NCBI GenBank assembly: GCA_913030785.1
Contig: CAJWER010000030.1
Location: 1-18,271, forward strand
Direction: 5' to 3'
From: an uncultured Chloroflexota bacterium
Lineage (GTDB): Bacteria; Chloroflexota; Dehalococcoidia; Lucifugimonadales; CAJWER01
Length of the DNA: 18,271 bases
Below, piece after piece: positions 1-6,583 of the stretch. The translations under genes were made by a program, and so were the position numbers. The notes below the pieces were generated by a model. The model saw only the letters and a program-made list of their open reading frames with translations, had not been told where the DNA came from and searched no databases. Every line of letters begins with the position of its first letter. The stretch's first letter is position 1.

Positions 1-1
1 A

Positions 2-79
2 GCAGCGGGCTCTCCGATAGGTCTTGGGAAACTCTGGGTGAGGATCCCACTGGTCAAGAAGTACCCGCTACTGAAGTAG
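2..79 (+). CDS. Possible C-terminal end of a + strand gene (frame uncertain)
   Basis: The window opens inside what may be the last ~25 codons of a gene whose start lies outside. In this frame the tail is basic and hydrophobic, ends in KKYPLLK and stops at TAG 77-79; about two thirds of its third positions are G or C, like the other genes here. A second frame (1-96, ending in EVAAKKQ, stop 94-96) is also open but has poorer third-position bias. The terminator just downstream supports some + strand transcript ending here. I do not recognise the protein, and a structured RNA 3' end is also possible. Confidence 0.3.
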   Translation, partial: AAGSPIGLGKLWVRIPLVKKYPLLK

Positions 80-99
80 CTGCAAAAAAACAGTAGCGG
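65..99. repeat. 9-bp inverted repeat
   Basis: CCGCTACTG (65-73) is perfectly complementary to CAGTAGCGG (91-99), with a 17-base loop that contains a run of seven A. It lies just before the terminator hairpin and partly overlaps the candidate C-terminal codons. It could be part of a tandem terminator or a 3'-UTR structure. Confidence 0.5.
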
Positions 100-102
100 C
101 CA

Positions 103-138
103 AAAGAAGGGGCAGGTCTCGGGCCTACCCCCTTCTTT
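103..138. terminator. Bidirectional Rho-independent terminator
   Basis: AAAGAAGGGG (103-112) pairs perfectly with CCCCTTCTTT (129-138), and GG 115-116 with CC 124-125 extends the stem past a small bulge; the loop is about seven bases. The A-rich and T-rich stem ends give a U tract in both directions. That suits its place between a + strand gene ending near 79-96 and the minus-strand hydrolase ending at 230. Confidence 0.7.
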
Positions 139-229
139 GTGTGTGAAATGACGGGAATGGATTCGCACCGCCTACATTATGGGTGCGTGTCATCAATAAC
201 AACGGCCACACCGAAGGCAGACTCCGCAC

Positions 230-1201
230 TCAAAGAAATCGCTGGAACCACTGGACTACCCACTCGAAGTGCTCCGGTGGATACAGGTGTCCGTTGTCTG
301 GTCGATATACCCTGAATCGCTCGGGTTGCCCCAGCTGCTCATACACGGGGGTCACGTGCTCCATAAGTGCGTCGACTCCCTCAGGGGGCATGCTTTTATC
401 CAGGGCTGGGGAGATCACCATCAATGGACGGGGTGCGATGCAGGCCTCGACTATCTCCGGATGATCGAAGTAGCGGAGCAGGTGGGGGACGAAGTAGTAG
501 GAACCCTTGGTCTTGTACCCACCATGGTGAATCACAGCGGCCAAGCTCCCGAGCGCACCACAAACGGGAGCAGCCGACCTGACCCACGGGGCGCACGCCA
601 TGCTATACCAGGTAGCCTGCCCTCCCAGGGACATGCCGGTCAGGCCAATTCTTGTGGGATCAACCGGCAGGCTGGCCGCCAGGATTCGCCCAGCCCGAAG
701 GGTCTCGTCAACGAGAACACCCATCTGCGAACGCCCGTAGGGGGCCAGTAGTTTGGCTTCCGTCATCCAGTCCTCGCGGTTTCCGCGACGAGATTCGCTG
801 CACTTAGGGGAGATGGACAGGGTCGCGAATCCGCGTCTGGCAAGCTCGCGCCCCCAGCCATACAACGGCCCTTTGCTTGGATGATCCCTGTAGAACCGTG
901 GACCGGCGACACTCTCGGCTGTCCCGCTGGTTCCGGGAACACAGACGACCGCATGCAAAGTGCTCATGTCTTCGAGCAGAGGGATGGCAAGGATACCCGG
1001 AACAGCTTCACCCAGACAGTTGCTATACGTTAGACCGGTCAGGCGGAGGCCTTCTTCTTCACGTTCCCACTCGATCTCGTACTCAATCTCGTCGGGTATA
1101 TCCTCCAGCCCAAGAAGCTCCAAGAGCTTTGTCTGGATCTGATCCTGCGCCAGTGTTTGTGGGAATGCAGGCCGGATATCCTTCGAAATGTGCTCGTTCA
1201 C
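230..1201 (-). CDS. Alpha/beta hydrolase (dienelactone hydrolase/acetyl-xylan esterase-like)
   Basis: This is a 323-residue soluble protein with an alpha/beta-hydrolase fold. The nucleophile elbow is GMSLGG (189-194, Ser191). The likely catalytic His is His305 in DNGHLYPP, and Asp268 in SPALDKSMPP sits where the acid residue is expected. An oxyanion-side VCVPGTSG segment lies near 87-93. The roughly 80-residue N-terminal extension before the first core strand resembles the acetyl-xylan esterase/DUF-type hydrolases that act on ester or lactone bonds. There is no signal peptide, so the enzyme is probably cytoplasmic. The start is GTG, with GGAG about nine bases upstream. It is transcribed away from the Gfo/Idh/MocA gene at 1527, which hints at a shared carbohydrate or lactone catabolic role. 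The substrate cannot be assigned. Confidence 0.88.
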   Translation of the reverse strand: MNEHISKDIRPAFPQTLAQDQIQTKLLELLGLEDIPDEIEYEIEWEREEEGLRLTGLTYSNCLGEAVPGILAIPLLEDMSTLHAVVCVPGTSGTAESVAGPRFYRDHPSKGPLYGWGRELARRGFATLSISPKCSESRRGNREDWMTEAKLLAPYGRSQMGVLVDETLRAGRILAASLPVDPTRIGLTGMSLGGQATWYSMACAPWVRSAAPVCGALGSLAAVIHHGGYKTKGSYYFVPHLLRYFDHPEIVEACIAPRPLMVISPALDKSMPPEGVDALMEHVTPVYEQLGQPERFRVYRPDNGHLYPPEHFEWVVQWFQRFL

Positions 1202-1349
1202 AGCAAGTCACTCCGGGCGATTCTATCTCCGCCGTCAGCGCGGCGATGCGGGTCGCATGTTACCAAGACCAGTTCAATTCGTCCTGCTCGCGGGCACATC
1301 GGCCAAGTGCCGCGGTTCGCGTGGACGAATAAGGCCAGGTTCCCGTGGC

Positions 1350-1378
1350 AGAGTCTAGAGACTCTAGGTTCGTGAACC
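1350..1378. promoter_or_regulatory. Two adjacent palindromes, candidate operators
   Basis: The 325-base divergent gap between the hydrolase (start 1201) and the dehydrogenase (start 1527) has no gene. It contains AGAGTCT-AG-AGACTCT (1350-1365) and, one base later, GGTTC-GT-GAACC (1367-1378), both perfect dyads. A TTGACC hexamer follows at 1382-1387, but no good -10 lies 17 bases beyond it. Short symmetric sites like these in a divergent catabolic promoter region suggest a repressor or activator site; the regulator is unknown. Confidence 0.4.
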
Positions 1379-1526
1379 GGATTGACCACTAGGGCAACCT
1401 CGCCATGTTTCGCCGAAACCAAATCAGCCACTCCTATGGACGCTGTCCCCTTCGCACTGTACCCTCTGCCCAACAGCCAATTCCAGCTGACCACGAATGT
1501 CGCAGACATCAGAGGACAATATTTCA

Positions 1527-2738
1527 ATGCACAAGGTCGCTTTCATCGGAACCGGGGGACGAAGCCAGGTCTATGCCGAGGTGTACCAGGCGACGGATGA
1601 CATAGAAATCGTGGGCCTGGCAGATCCGAATGCGGATCATCGAAAAGCCCTGACAACACGGACCGGCCTGGCGGCGAGTACGCCCGAGTTCGACGACTGG
1701 CGAGAGATGCTGGATGCAACCCAAGACCTCGATGGATTGGTTATCTGCACCCCGAACTACCTTCACGCCGATCAGGCCGTGGCATGCCTAGAGCTTGGGG
1801 TGCCGATCGCGCTTGAAAAACCTCTCGCGACCACACAGGCGGACTGCGAGCGAATCATCGAAGCCGAGCGGTCCAATGGCGGGCGAGTGCTCCTCGGCTT
1901 TGTGCTGCGGTCCACCCCGTTCTACTCGAAAATCCACGGACTGCTCTCTTCGGGCGCCATAGGGCAAATCGTGTCGATTCAGGCCGACGAACTTGTTGGT
2001 CTGGGCACGACCTCCGTGATATTCCGGAGCAGTTGGAGGCGCTACAGCGCGACGAGCGGAGGGTCTATGCTGGAGAAGGCCTGCCACGACATGGACATCC
2101 TGAACTGGATGATGGGCTGCAGGCCTCTGTCACTGAATTCCTACGGCTCCTCACTCATATTCGCACCCAATCCATCGTTCCCTGACGTCTGCGACGAATG
2201 CAACTACGCCTCCACCTGCCAGTACTACAAGAAACCCAAATTCTCGTCCCACGAGGACAAGGGCGAGGAGGTCCTCCACGAGTTCATACGTGAAGACGAT
2301 CGCTGCATCTACAACATCGAAAAGGACGCGGTAGATGTCCAGAGTGTGTCCATCGAATATGAGAATGGAGCGGTCGCCAACTTTATGCTCAATTTTCACG
2401 GTATGGGCCCGAAGGCGGGCCGCAATTTCCACGGCATAGGCACCAAAGGGAGGGTCTGGGGAAGCATTCAAGACAAGACCGTCTACCTGCACGACAACCT
2501 TTCAGGGAAAACAACCACATTCGATACGAGCGGAGACGGTTCGGGTCATGGGGGAGGCGACCAGGCACATGCCCTGCTGCTGGGAGCGATGATGGGAGAC
2601 CCCGGCTATACCCCTGACCAAAACACCGCGGCCGGGTATCTGAGCGCTGTAATGTGTTTGGCCGCCGACGTCTCCCGGACCCAACAACGCAGAGTGGAAT
2701 TCACGTATAAACCCGATGGGCTTGTGACCTTTGGATGA
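1527..2738 (+). CDS. Gfo/Idh/MocA family oxidoreductase
   Basis: This predicted NAD(P)-dependent dehydrogenase has 403 residues. The N-terminal Rossmann domain carries FIGTGGRS (6-13), followed by LADPNADHR after strand 2 and ALEKP (95-99), the EKP motif whose Lys contacts substrate and nicotinamide. The C-terminal domain has GGSMLEKACHDMDILNWM (178-195) with the conserved His187/Asp, and SGHGGGDQ near 339-346. A Cys-x2-Cys-x5-Cys stretch (222-231) may bind metal or be structural; comparable Cys insertions occur in some family members. Members oxidise or reduce sugars, inositols and related polyols. I chose ATG 1527 because AGAGGA lies upstream and the protein then begins MHKVAFIG as expected; an ATG ten codons earlier has no ribosome site. 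Substrate unknown. Confidence 0.92.
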   Translation: MHKVAFIGTGGRSQVYAEVYQATDDIEIVGLADPNADHRKALTTRTGLAASTPEFDDWREMLDATQDLDGLVICTPNYLHADQAVACLELGVPIALEKPLATTQADCERIIEAERSNGGRVLLGFVLRSTPFYSKIHGLLSSGAIGQIVSIQADELVGLGTTSVIFRSSWRRYSATSGGSMLEKACHDMDILNWMMGCRPLSLNSYGSSLIFAPNPSFPDVCDECNYASTCQYYKKPKFSSHEDKGEEVLHEFIREDDRCIYNIEKDAVDVQSVSIEYENGAVANFMLNFHGMGPKAGRNFHGIGTKGRVWGSIQDKTVYLHDNLSGKTTTFDTSGDGSGHGGGDQAHALLLGAMMGDPGYTPDQNTAAGYLSAVMCLAADVSRTQQRRVEFTYKPDGLVTFG

Positions 2739-2741
2739 GGT

Positions 2742-2790
2742 CGTGACCTACGAGAGTTCCACATGGACAGCGATGTACGGTTAGGTCACG
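2742..2790 (+). terminator. Inverted repeat after the dehydrogenase, possible terminator
   Basis: CGTGACCTA (2742-2750) pairs perfectly with TAGGTCACG (2782-2790) across a 31-base loop, starting four bases after the stop codon. The left arm can alternatively fold on itself as AGGTC-GT-GACCT (2738-2749). There is no U tract, so this is either a Rho-type or weak terminator or a protein site. It lies between the + strand dehydrogenase and the convergent tRNA-Gly. Confidence 0.35.
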
Positions 2791-2915
2791 CCCTCGCCTA
2801 CTAGGAGACCAATCTTCGGGCGATCCCACACACAATAGGCGCATTTTTCGGGTGGCGTTTGGTGCGGGGCGCAGGCTTAGGCCAAGTGAACTCCCATAAG
2901 CCCAAACGAACGGAA

Positions 2916-2990
2916 TGGAGCGGGTGATGGGATTCGAACCCACGACATTCTGCTTGGGAAGCAGACACTCTACCCCTGAGTTACACCCGC
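2916..2990 (-). tRNA. tRNA-Gly(CCC)
   Basis: On the minus strand a full cloverleaf folds. The acceptor is GCGGGTG/CACCCGC with discriminator T and an encoded CCA at 2916-2918. The D arm includes CAGGGGTAGAG, the anticodon stem is TCTGC/GCAGA with loop TTCCCAA (anticodon CCC), and the T arm is GTGGG-TTCGAAT-CCCAT. The anticodon reads GGG, glycine. The mature body without CCA is 2919-2990. It is convergent with the dehydrogenase upstream. Confidence 0.97.
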
Positions 2991-3040
2991 TCAAGGTTCC
3001 AGTCGCCGGATCAGGGTAAAAACGACCGGAGGGCACTCGC

Positions 3041-3069
3041 ATAGTAGCAGTATCCGCGGTCGGTCTCAA
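3041..3069 (-). promoter_or_regulatory. Sigma-70-type promoter of tRNA-Gly
   Basis: On the minus strand, TTGAGA (3064-3069, five of six matches to the -35) is followed after exactly 17 bases by TACTAT (3041-3046, four of six to the -10). The predicted transcript starts about 45 bases before the tRNA 5' end. Confidence 0.6.
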
Positions 3070-3278
3070 CCGCGCCGCACCCAGTTGCTCGCAGGATCGT
3101 GAGGTCCGCGGGACCTGCCAGAACGCATCTCCTCAACGCCCTCCAATCTCAATTCAACACCAGTATTCCACCATCACCACGAGCTCTCAGACTCGCCCCT
3201 GCCCCACCCAAACGACACGTCGGTTCCGACCGTCCGAGAAGTTAGCGGCGTCCTATGAGTTTCATCAGGGATAATTCT

Positions 3279-3307
3279 TAGACTGTGTCCTGCAGGGGGT
3301 TTATGAT
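3279..3307 (+). promoter_or_regulatory. Candidate promoter of the small membrane protein
   Basis: TAGACT (3279-3284) and TATGAT (3302-3307) are separated by 17 bases, four and five matches to the consensus hexamers. The expected start site near 3314 lies about 30 bases before ATG 3343. Confidence 0.45.
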
Positions 3308-3342
3308 GTGACTATCACTCAATCGGTTAGGTGCGACTACCA

Positions 3343-3531
3343 ATGGTGCTTCTAGCAGCTCGGGCTACGGTCCTCACCCTTCTTCTCATGGCAGCGTCCC
3401 TCGTCTTTGCGGAGGCGCTGGTCATCACCGCCTTGATCCTAGTCACCATTCTAATGATCGGAACATCCCTGGTACTGGCCCCCGTGACCCCAGAGGAGCA
3501 GGTTCCGCCCATCGAGGTCAGGGCCGCCTAG
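3343..3531 (+). CDS. Small two-helix membrane protein of unknown function
   Basis: This 62-residue protein has two adjacent hydrophobic segments (about residues 8-24 and 26-47) and a short acidic/proline tail, PEEQVPPIEV. It has no motif I recognise. It is probably a real gene: a plausible promoter lies upstream, AGGTG sits nine bases before ATG 3343, and it ends just before the tRNA-Ile promoter. A GTG four codons upstream would give 66 residues but has no ribosome site. It could be an inner-membrane stress or assembly micropeptide. Composition alone could make such a frame by chance, so confidence is moderate. Confidence 0.5.
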   Translation: MVLLAARATVLTLLLMAASLVFAEALVITALILVTILMIGTSLVLAPVTPEEQVPPIEVRAA

Positions 3532-3580
3532 CATGTTCCGCCGCCCCCTGCAAACAGGCCTTCCAGACCCGCTCCACTCC

Positions 3581-3610
3581 TTGACACTGTCCAACCTCCG
3601 CCGATATACT
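3581..3610 (+). promoter_or_regulatory. Strong promoter of tRNA-Ile
   Basis: TTGACA (3581-3586) is a perfect -35, followed after 18 bases by TATACT (3605-3610). The predicted start near 3617 is about eight bases before the tRNA 5' end, as expected for a stable RNA gene. Confidence 0.8.
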
Positions 3611-3624
3611 CGAAGCCTGTTTAC

Positions 3625-3701
3625 GGGCCAGTAGCTCAGCCGGTTAGAGCGCAGTCCTGATAAGACTGAGGTCCCTGGTTCGAGTCCAGGTTGGCCCACC
3701 A
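3625..3701 (+). tRNA. tRNA-Ile(GAT)
   Basis: A complete cloverleaf folds: acceptor GGGCCAG/TTGGCCC (one G-U pair), D arm GCTCAGCCGGTTAGAGC, anticodon stem CAGTC/GACTG with loop CTGATAA (anticodon GAT), T arm CCTGG-TTCGAGT-CCAGG, discriminator A and encoded CCA at 3699-3701. No rRNA genes flank it, although tRNA-Ile(GAT) often lies in rRNA operons. Confidence 0.98.
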
Positions 3702-3747
3702 TCCACCCCGTCCGATTCCGACCGTATCCGCCGACCTGCCACAGTCG

Positions 3748-3776
3748 TTGACCCTCCCCCTGCGCCCTAGTAGACT
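3748..3776 (+). promoter_or_regulatory. Promoter of the AKR operon, apparently leaderless
   Basis: TTGACC (3748-3753) and TAGACT (3771-3776) have a 17-base spacer. The -10 ends only six bases before ATG 3783, so the predicted transcript starts at or next to the A of the start codon, and no ribosome site precedes it. Confidence 0.6.
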
Positions 3777-3782
3777 TGCGCC

Positions 3783-4766
3783 ATGCGCACCCTCCCCCTC
3801 GGCAACAACGGCCCTCAGGTTCCCGTGGTCTGCCTCGGCACCTATCCGCTGGGCGACGGCTTCGGAGCAATCCCCGAGAGCCAGGCCATCGACACAGTAC
3901 ACGCGGCCCTCGACTCCGGACTGACGTTCATCGACACCGCAGAGGGGTACGCCAGCGCCGAGGTCCGTCTAGGAAAGGCTCTGAAGGGACGGCGGCACGA
4001 GGCATTCCTGGCCACCAAACTATCGCGACCGGACCACTCGCCAGCCCAGATCAACGCCGCCCTCGACGCCAGCCTGAAGGCGCTCCAGACAGACTACGTC
4101 GACCTGTATCAAATCCACTCGCCGCAGCCCGCTTTTCCCATCGAACGCACACTGGACAGGTTGCATCACCATGTGGAGACCGGCAAGATCAGGCACATCG
4201 GCATATCCAATTTCACCGCCGCGCAGACCTCCGAGGCGGCGCAATTCGCCACCATCCACAGTTCACAACCCAGGTACAATATGCTCTTTCGCGGCGCGGA
4301 GGACTCCGTACTCCCAGCCTGTCTAAGCTCCGGAATCGGAGTCATCGCCCACTCGGTGCTGGCCAAGGGTCTGCTGGCGGGGAAGTACCGCCCCGGACAC
4401 AAATTCGACTCCGACGACCAGCGCCACGACTGGGAGCACTACTCCGGTCCAGGTTTCGAGGCGACGTACGCCGTCTCGGAAAAGCTCGGCGAGTGGGCGC
4501 ATGACCACGGTCGCGACCTGGTGCAACTAGCCCTGGCCTGGCCCACGGCACAGCCCGCGGTCACATCCAGCATTGTCGGCATCAGGACACCAGAACAGGC
4601 CCAACATGCCGCACGCGCCGGCGACTGGGAGATCTCAGAGGCGGAGCTAAAGGAGATAGACGAGGTCCAGGGCGACCTGCGGCTGAAGTTCTATTTCGGG
4701 CTCGAGGCCAGGTACTATGGGCATCGGGACCAGGGCGACCCCGAATACCAGGGCGGTGACGCTTGA
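3783..4766 (+). CDS. Aldo/keto reductase
   Basis: This 327-residue NADPH-dependent (alpha/beta)8-barrel oxidoreductase probably reduces aldehydes or ketones, or oxidises sugars or alcohols, in the cytoplasm. The catalytic tetrad is visible: Asp51 and Tyr56 in FIDTAEGY, Lys79 in LATKLS, and His112 in YVDLYQIHSP. GISNF (140-144) and the nucleotide-binding SIVGIRTPEQ (263-272) are also present, and the length is normal. It is the first gene of an operon: its TGA overlaps the TTG start of the next gene (TTGA at 4763-4766), which implies translational coupling. No Shine-Dalgarno precedes the start and a promoter ends six bases upstream, so it is probably translated from a leaderless mRNA. The C-terminal ~30 residues beyond the barrel are unremarkable. 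Substrate unknown. Confidence 0.95.
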   Translation: MRTLPLGNNGPQVPVVCLGTYPLGDGFGAIPESQAIDTVHAALDSGLTFIDTAEGYASAEVRLGKALKGRRHEAFLATKLSRPDHSPAQINAALDASLKALQTDYVDLYQIHSPQPAFPIERTLDRLHHHVETGKIRHIGISNFTAAQTSEAAQFATIHSSQPRYNMLFRGAEDSVLPACLSSGIGVIAHSVLAKGLLAGKYRPGHKFDSDDQRHDWEHYSGPGFEATYAVSEKLGEWAHDHGRDLVQLALAWPTAQPAVTSSIVGIRTPEQAQHAARAGDWEISEAELKEIDEVQGDLRLKFYFGLEARYYGHRDQGDPEYQGGDA

Positions 4767-5578
4767 GCAACAAAGTGGACGAGATACTGCGCGGCTCCTT
4801 TGACCTGCACGTCCACACGCTGCCCAGCCCCGAGGCCGACCTCAGAATGGATGCCCTGGACACAGGCCGCCATGCCCACGAAGCGGAGATGGCGGGTTTC
4901 GTCCTCAAGTCGCACTACTACCCCACTACACCCGTAGCGCAGCTTGTAAGCCGGGTCTACCCTGGCCTTCGAGTGGCGGGGTCCATAGTGTTGAACAATG
5001 AGGTCGGCGGACTGAACCCGACGGCCGTGCAGGCGGCAGCGGACATCGGCGCCAAGGTCGTGTGGATGCCTACCAGGAGCGCTGCAGCTTCGGGGACGCC
5101 GGGGCTGCGGCTCACCAGTGAGGACGGGGCGCTGCTACCGGAGGTGATAGCCGTGCTCGAAGTCGTTCGCGACGCCGACATGGTGATCGCCTCCGGCCAC
5201 GCTTCACCGGACGATACCCTGGCGCTGCTCACTGCCGCCAAGGACATCGGCGTGGCCCGTGCAATAGTGACTCATCCGGTGGGTACCGCCAACTCTGCAC
5301 AGATCCGGGATATGGCTGACCTTGGCGCGTACATCGAGCACACCTTCCTGTCGTGCATGCCGTCACGCCAGAGGACAACCCCGTCACAGATGGTCGCCTC
5401 AATACATGAAAACGGAGCCGAGAGGTGTATCGTGACCACCGACTTCGGCCAGTGGATGAACCCCTCGCCGGCGGAGGGGATGCGGATGGCGATAGCCGAG
5501 CTGCTGAACGCTGGCATGTCTGACGATGAAGTGACCACACTGGTCAAGAACAATCCGCTCGGGCTAATAGACCCGTAG
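4763..5578 (+). CDS. Amidohydrolase-like metal-dependent hydrolase (DUF6282-like)
   Basis: This 271-residue protein has the metal-site pattern of the amidohydrolase/TIM-barrel hydrolase superfamily: DLHVH (14-18, His16 and His18), LKSHYY (Lys49/His51), SGHAS (His146), THPVG (His171) and TTDFG (Asp227). From memory it resembles the uncharacterised family NCBI labels DUF6282, but I could not check this. The likely reaction is hydrolysis of an amide, lactone or cyclic bond, or a decarboxylation, in the cytoplasm. It starts at a TTG that overlaps the stop of the aldo/keto reductase, with a GGTGA-type ribosome site inside that gene. The LLM oxidoreductase follows 30 bases later. It is somewhat shorter than typical amidohydrolases (350-450 residues) but seems complete. 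Confidence 0.85.
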   Translation: MSNKVDEILRGSFDLHVHTLPSPEADLRMDALDTGRHAHEAEMAGFVLKSHYYPTTPVAQLVSRVYPGLRVAGSIVLNNEVGGLNPTAVQAAADIGAKVVWMPTRSAAASGTPGLRLTSEDGALLPEVIAVLEVVRDADMVIASGHASPDDTLALLTAAKDIGVARAIVTHPVGTANSAQIRDMADLGAYIEHTFLSCMPSRQRTTPSQMVASIHENGAERCIVTTDFGQWMNPSPAEGMRMAIAELLNAGMSDDEVTTLVKNNPLGLIDP

Positions 5579-5608
5579 GTCGTGGAACTGATACATCGGG
5601 AGCAAACG

Positions 5609-6583
5609 ATGGATTTGGGAGTGATGGTCGAGGGTCAAGAAGACGTGTCGTGGGACCTGTGGCGCAGGTTCGTCACTACGGTCGAGGACCTGGGATTCGA
5701 GTCGCTGTGGCGCTCGGACCACCTGTTCTCCCTGTCAGGCGCGCGGACACGGGACGCCCTGGACGCCTACGTCGCATTCGCGCTCGCGGCTGAGCTCACG
5801 GAACGCGTGAAGTTTGGGCCACTGGTATCACCGATAACCTTCCGGCACCCGTCGATCCTGGGTCGAATGGCGGCTCAGATCGACGAGCTCTCGAACGGCC
5901 GGTTTGTTGCAGGGGTCGGGGCCGGATGGAACGTGCCCGAGCACACCGCCTTCGGCATCCCCTTCCCTCCTCTCCGAGAACGGATGGACCGGCTCGAAGA
6001 GTCAATTCGTGTTATGAAAGCTCTGTGGTCGGAGGGCCCATCCAACTTCAACGGACGCTACTACCAGCTTCAAGACGCAGAGTGCTACCCGAAGCCGGTG
6101 CAGAAGCCACTGCCGATCATGGTCGGCGGCATGGGCGAACGCCGCACGCTGAAGATCGTGGCCGAACTGGCCGACGAGTGGAACTCACTCGGCGTCACGA
6201 TCGACGACTACAAGCGCAAGACCGAAGTCCTGAAGGGCCATTGCGCTGCTGTTGGCCGGAACCCCTGCGGGATCAAACATTCGCAAATGTCGGGCTTCAT
6301 CGTCGGCAAAGACGACCAGGACATTCGTCGCCACCTAGTGAACATCGGCAGGAAGCTAAAGAGCGACGCGATCGTTGGCAGCATGACCGCGGACCCAAGC
6401 AACGTACTGGCCGAGGCGCGAAGCCGGGGCTGGCTTGTTGGAACTCCTTCGCAGGTGGTCGATGAGCTTGGAAAGCGATCAGAGGCCGGGATATCTCGGG
6501 TGATGTTGCAACACCACGCCAACGATGACTTCGAGGTGCTGGAGCTGCTGGCGACCGAGGTCTTGCCCCAGATGCAACGCTAG
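5609..6583 (+). CDS. LLM class flavin/F420-dependent oxidoreductase
   Basis: This 324-residue luciferase-like monooxygenase-fold protein is typical in length. Characteristic segments are LGFESLWRSDHL (28-39), RVKFGPLVSPITFRHP (66-81), DELSNGRFVAGVGAGWN (92-108), ERMDRLEES (124-132), KPLPIMVGGMGERRTLKI (166-183) and a C-terminal GTPSQVVDEL. The N-terminal half resembles F420-dependent members of the family, though FMN dependence cannot be excluded. It would act in the cytoplasm, oxidising or monooxygenating a small molecule. ATG 5609 is chosen because GGGAG lies six bases upstream; an in-frame GTG nine codons earlier (5582) has no ribosome site. It is third in the operon, and its TAG stop overlaps the stop of the convergent gene at 6580. 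Confidence 0.93.
   Translation: MDLGVMVEGQEDVSWDLWRRFVTTVEDLGFESLWRSDHLFSLSGARTRDALDAYVAFALAAELTERVKFGPLVSPITFRHPSILGRMAAQIDELSNGRFVAGVGAGWNVPEHTAFGIPFPPLRERMDRLEESIRVMKALWSEGPSNFNGRYYQLQDAECYPKPVQKPLPIMVGGMGERRTLKIVAELADEWNSLGVTIDDYKRKTEVLKGHCAAVGRNPCGIKHSQMSGFIVGKDDQDIRRHLVNIGRKLKSDAIVGSMTADPSNVLAEARSRGWLVGTPSQVVDELGKRSEAGISRVMLQHHANDDFEVLELLATEVLPQMQR

Larger units (their letters stand above)
2991..3342. other. Gap without protein gene; two promoters
   Basis: About 350 bases separate tRNA-Gly from the small membrane protein. The tRNA-Gly promoter lies at its left end and a + strand promoter at its right end. In between (about 3070-3278) I see no credible reading frame, RNA fold or repeat. 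Confidence 0.5.

Noticed and set aside
1..138. 6S RNA, SRP RNA or RNase P RNA 3' end
   Set aside because: No conserved core motif of these RNAs is visible; only hairpins and a terminator.
1497..1526. Upstream ATG start for the first Gfo/Idh/MocA gene
   Set aside because: No ribosome site; ATG 1527 has AGAGGA and gives the normal family N-terminus.
2701..3069. Minus-strand open frame of 122 codons
   Set aside because: It reads straight through tRNA-Gly (the ECLLPKQNVVGSNPITR stretch is the usual false translation of a tRNA) and through its promoter.
5582..5608. GTG start nine codons earlier for the LLM gene
   Set aside because: No ribosome site, whereas GGGAG lies six bases before ATG 5609; the extra residues are not family-like.
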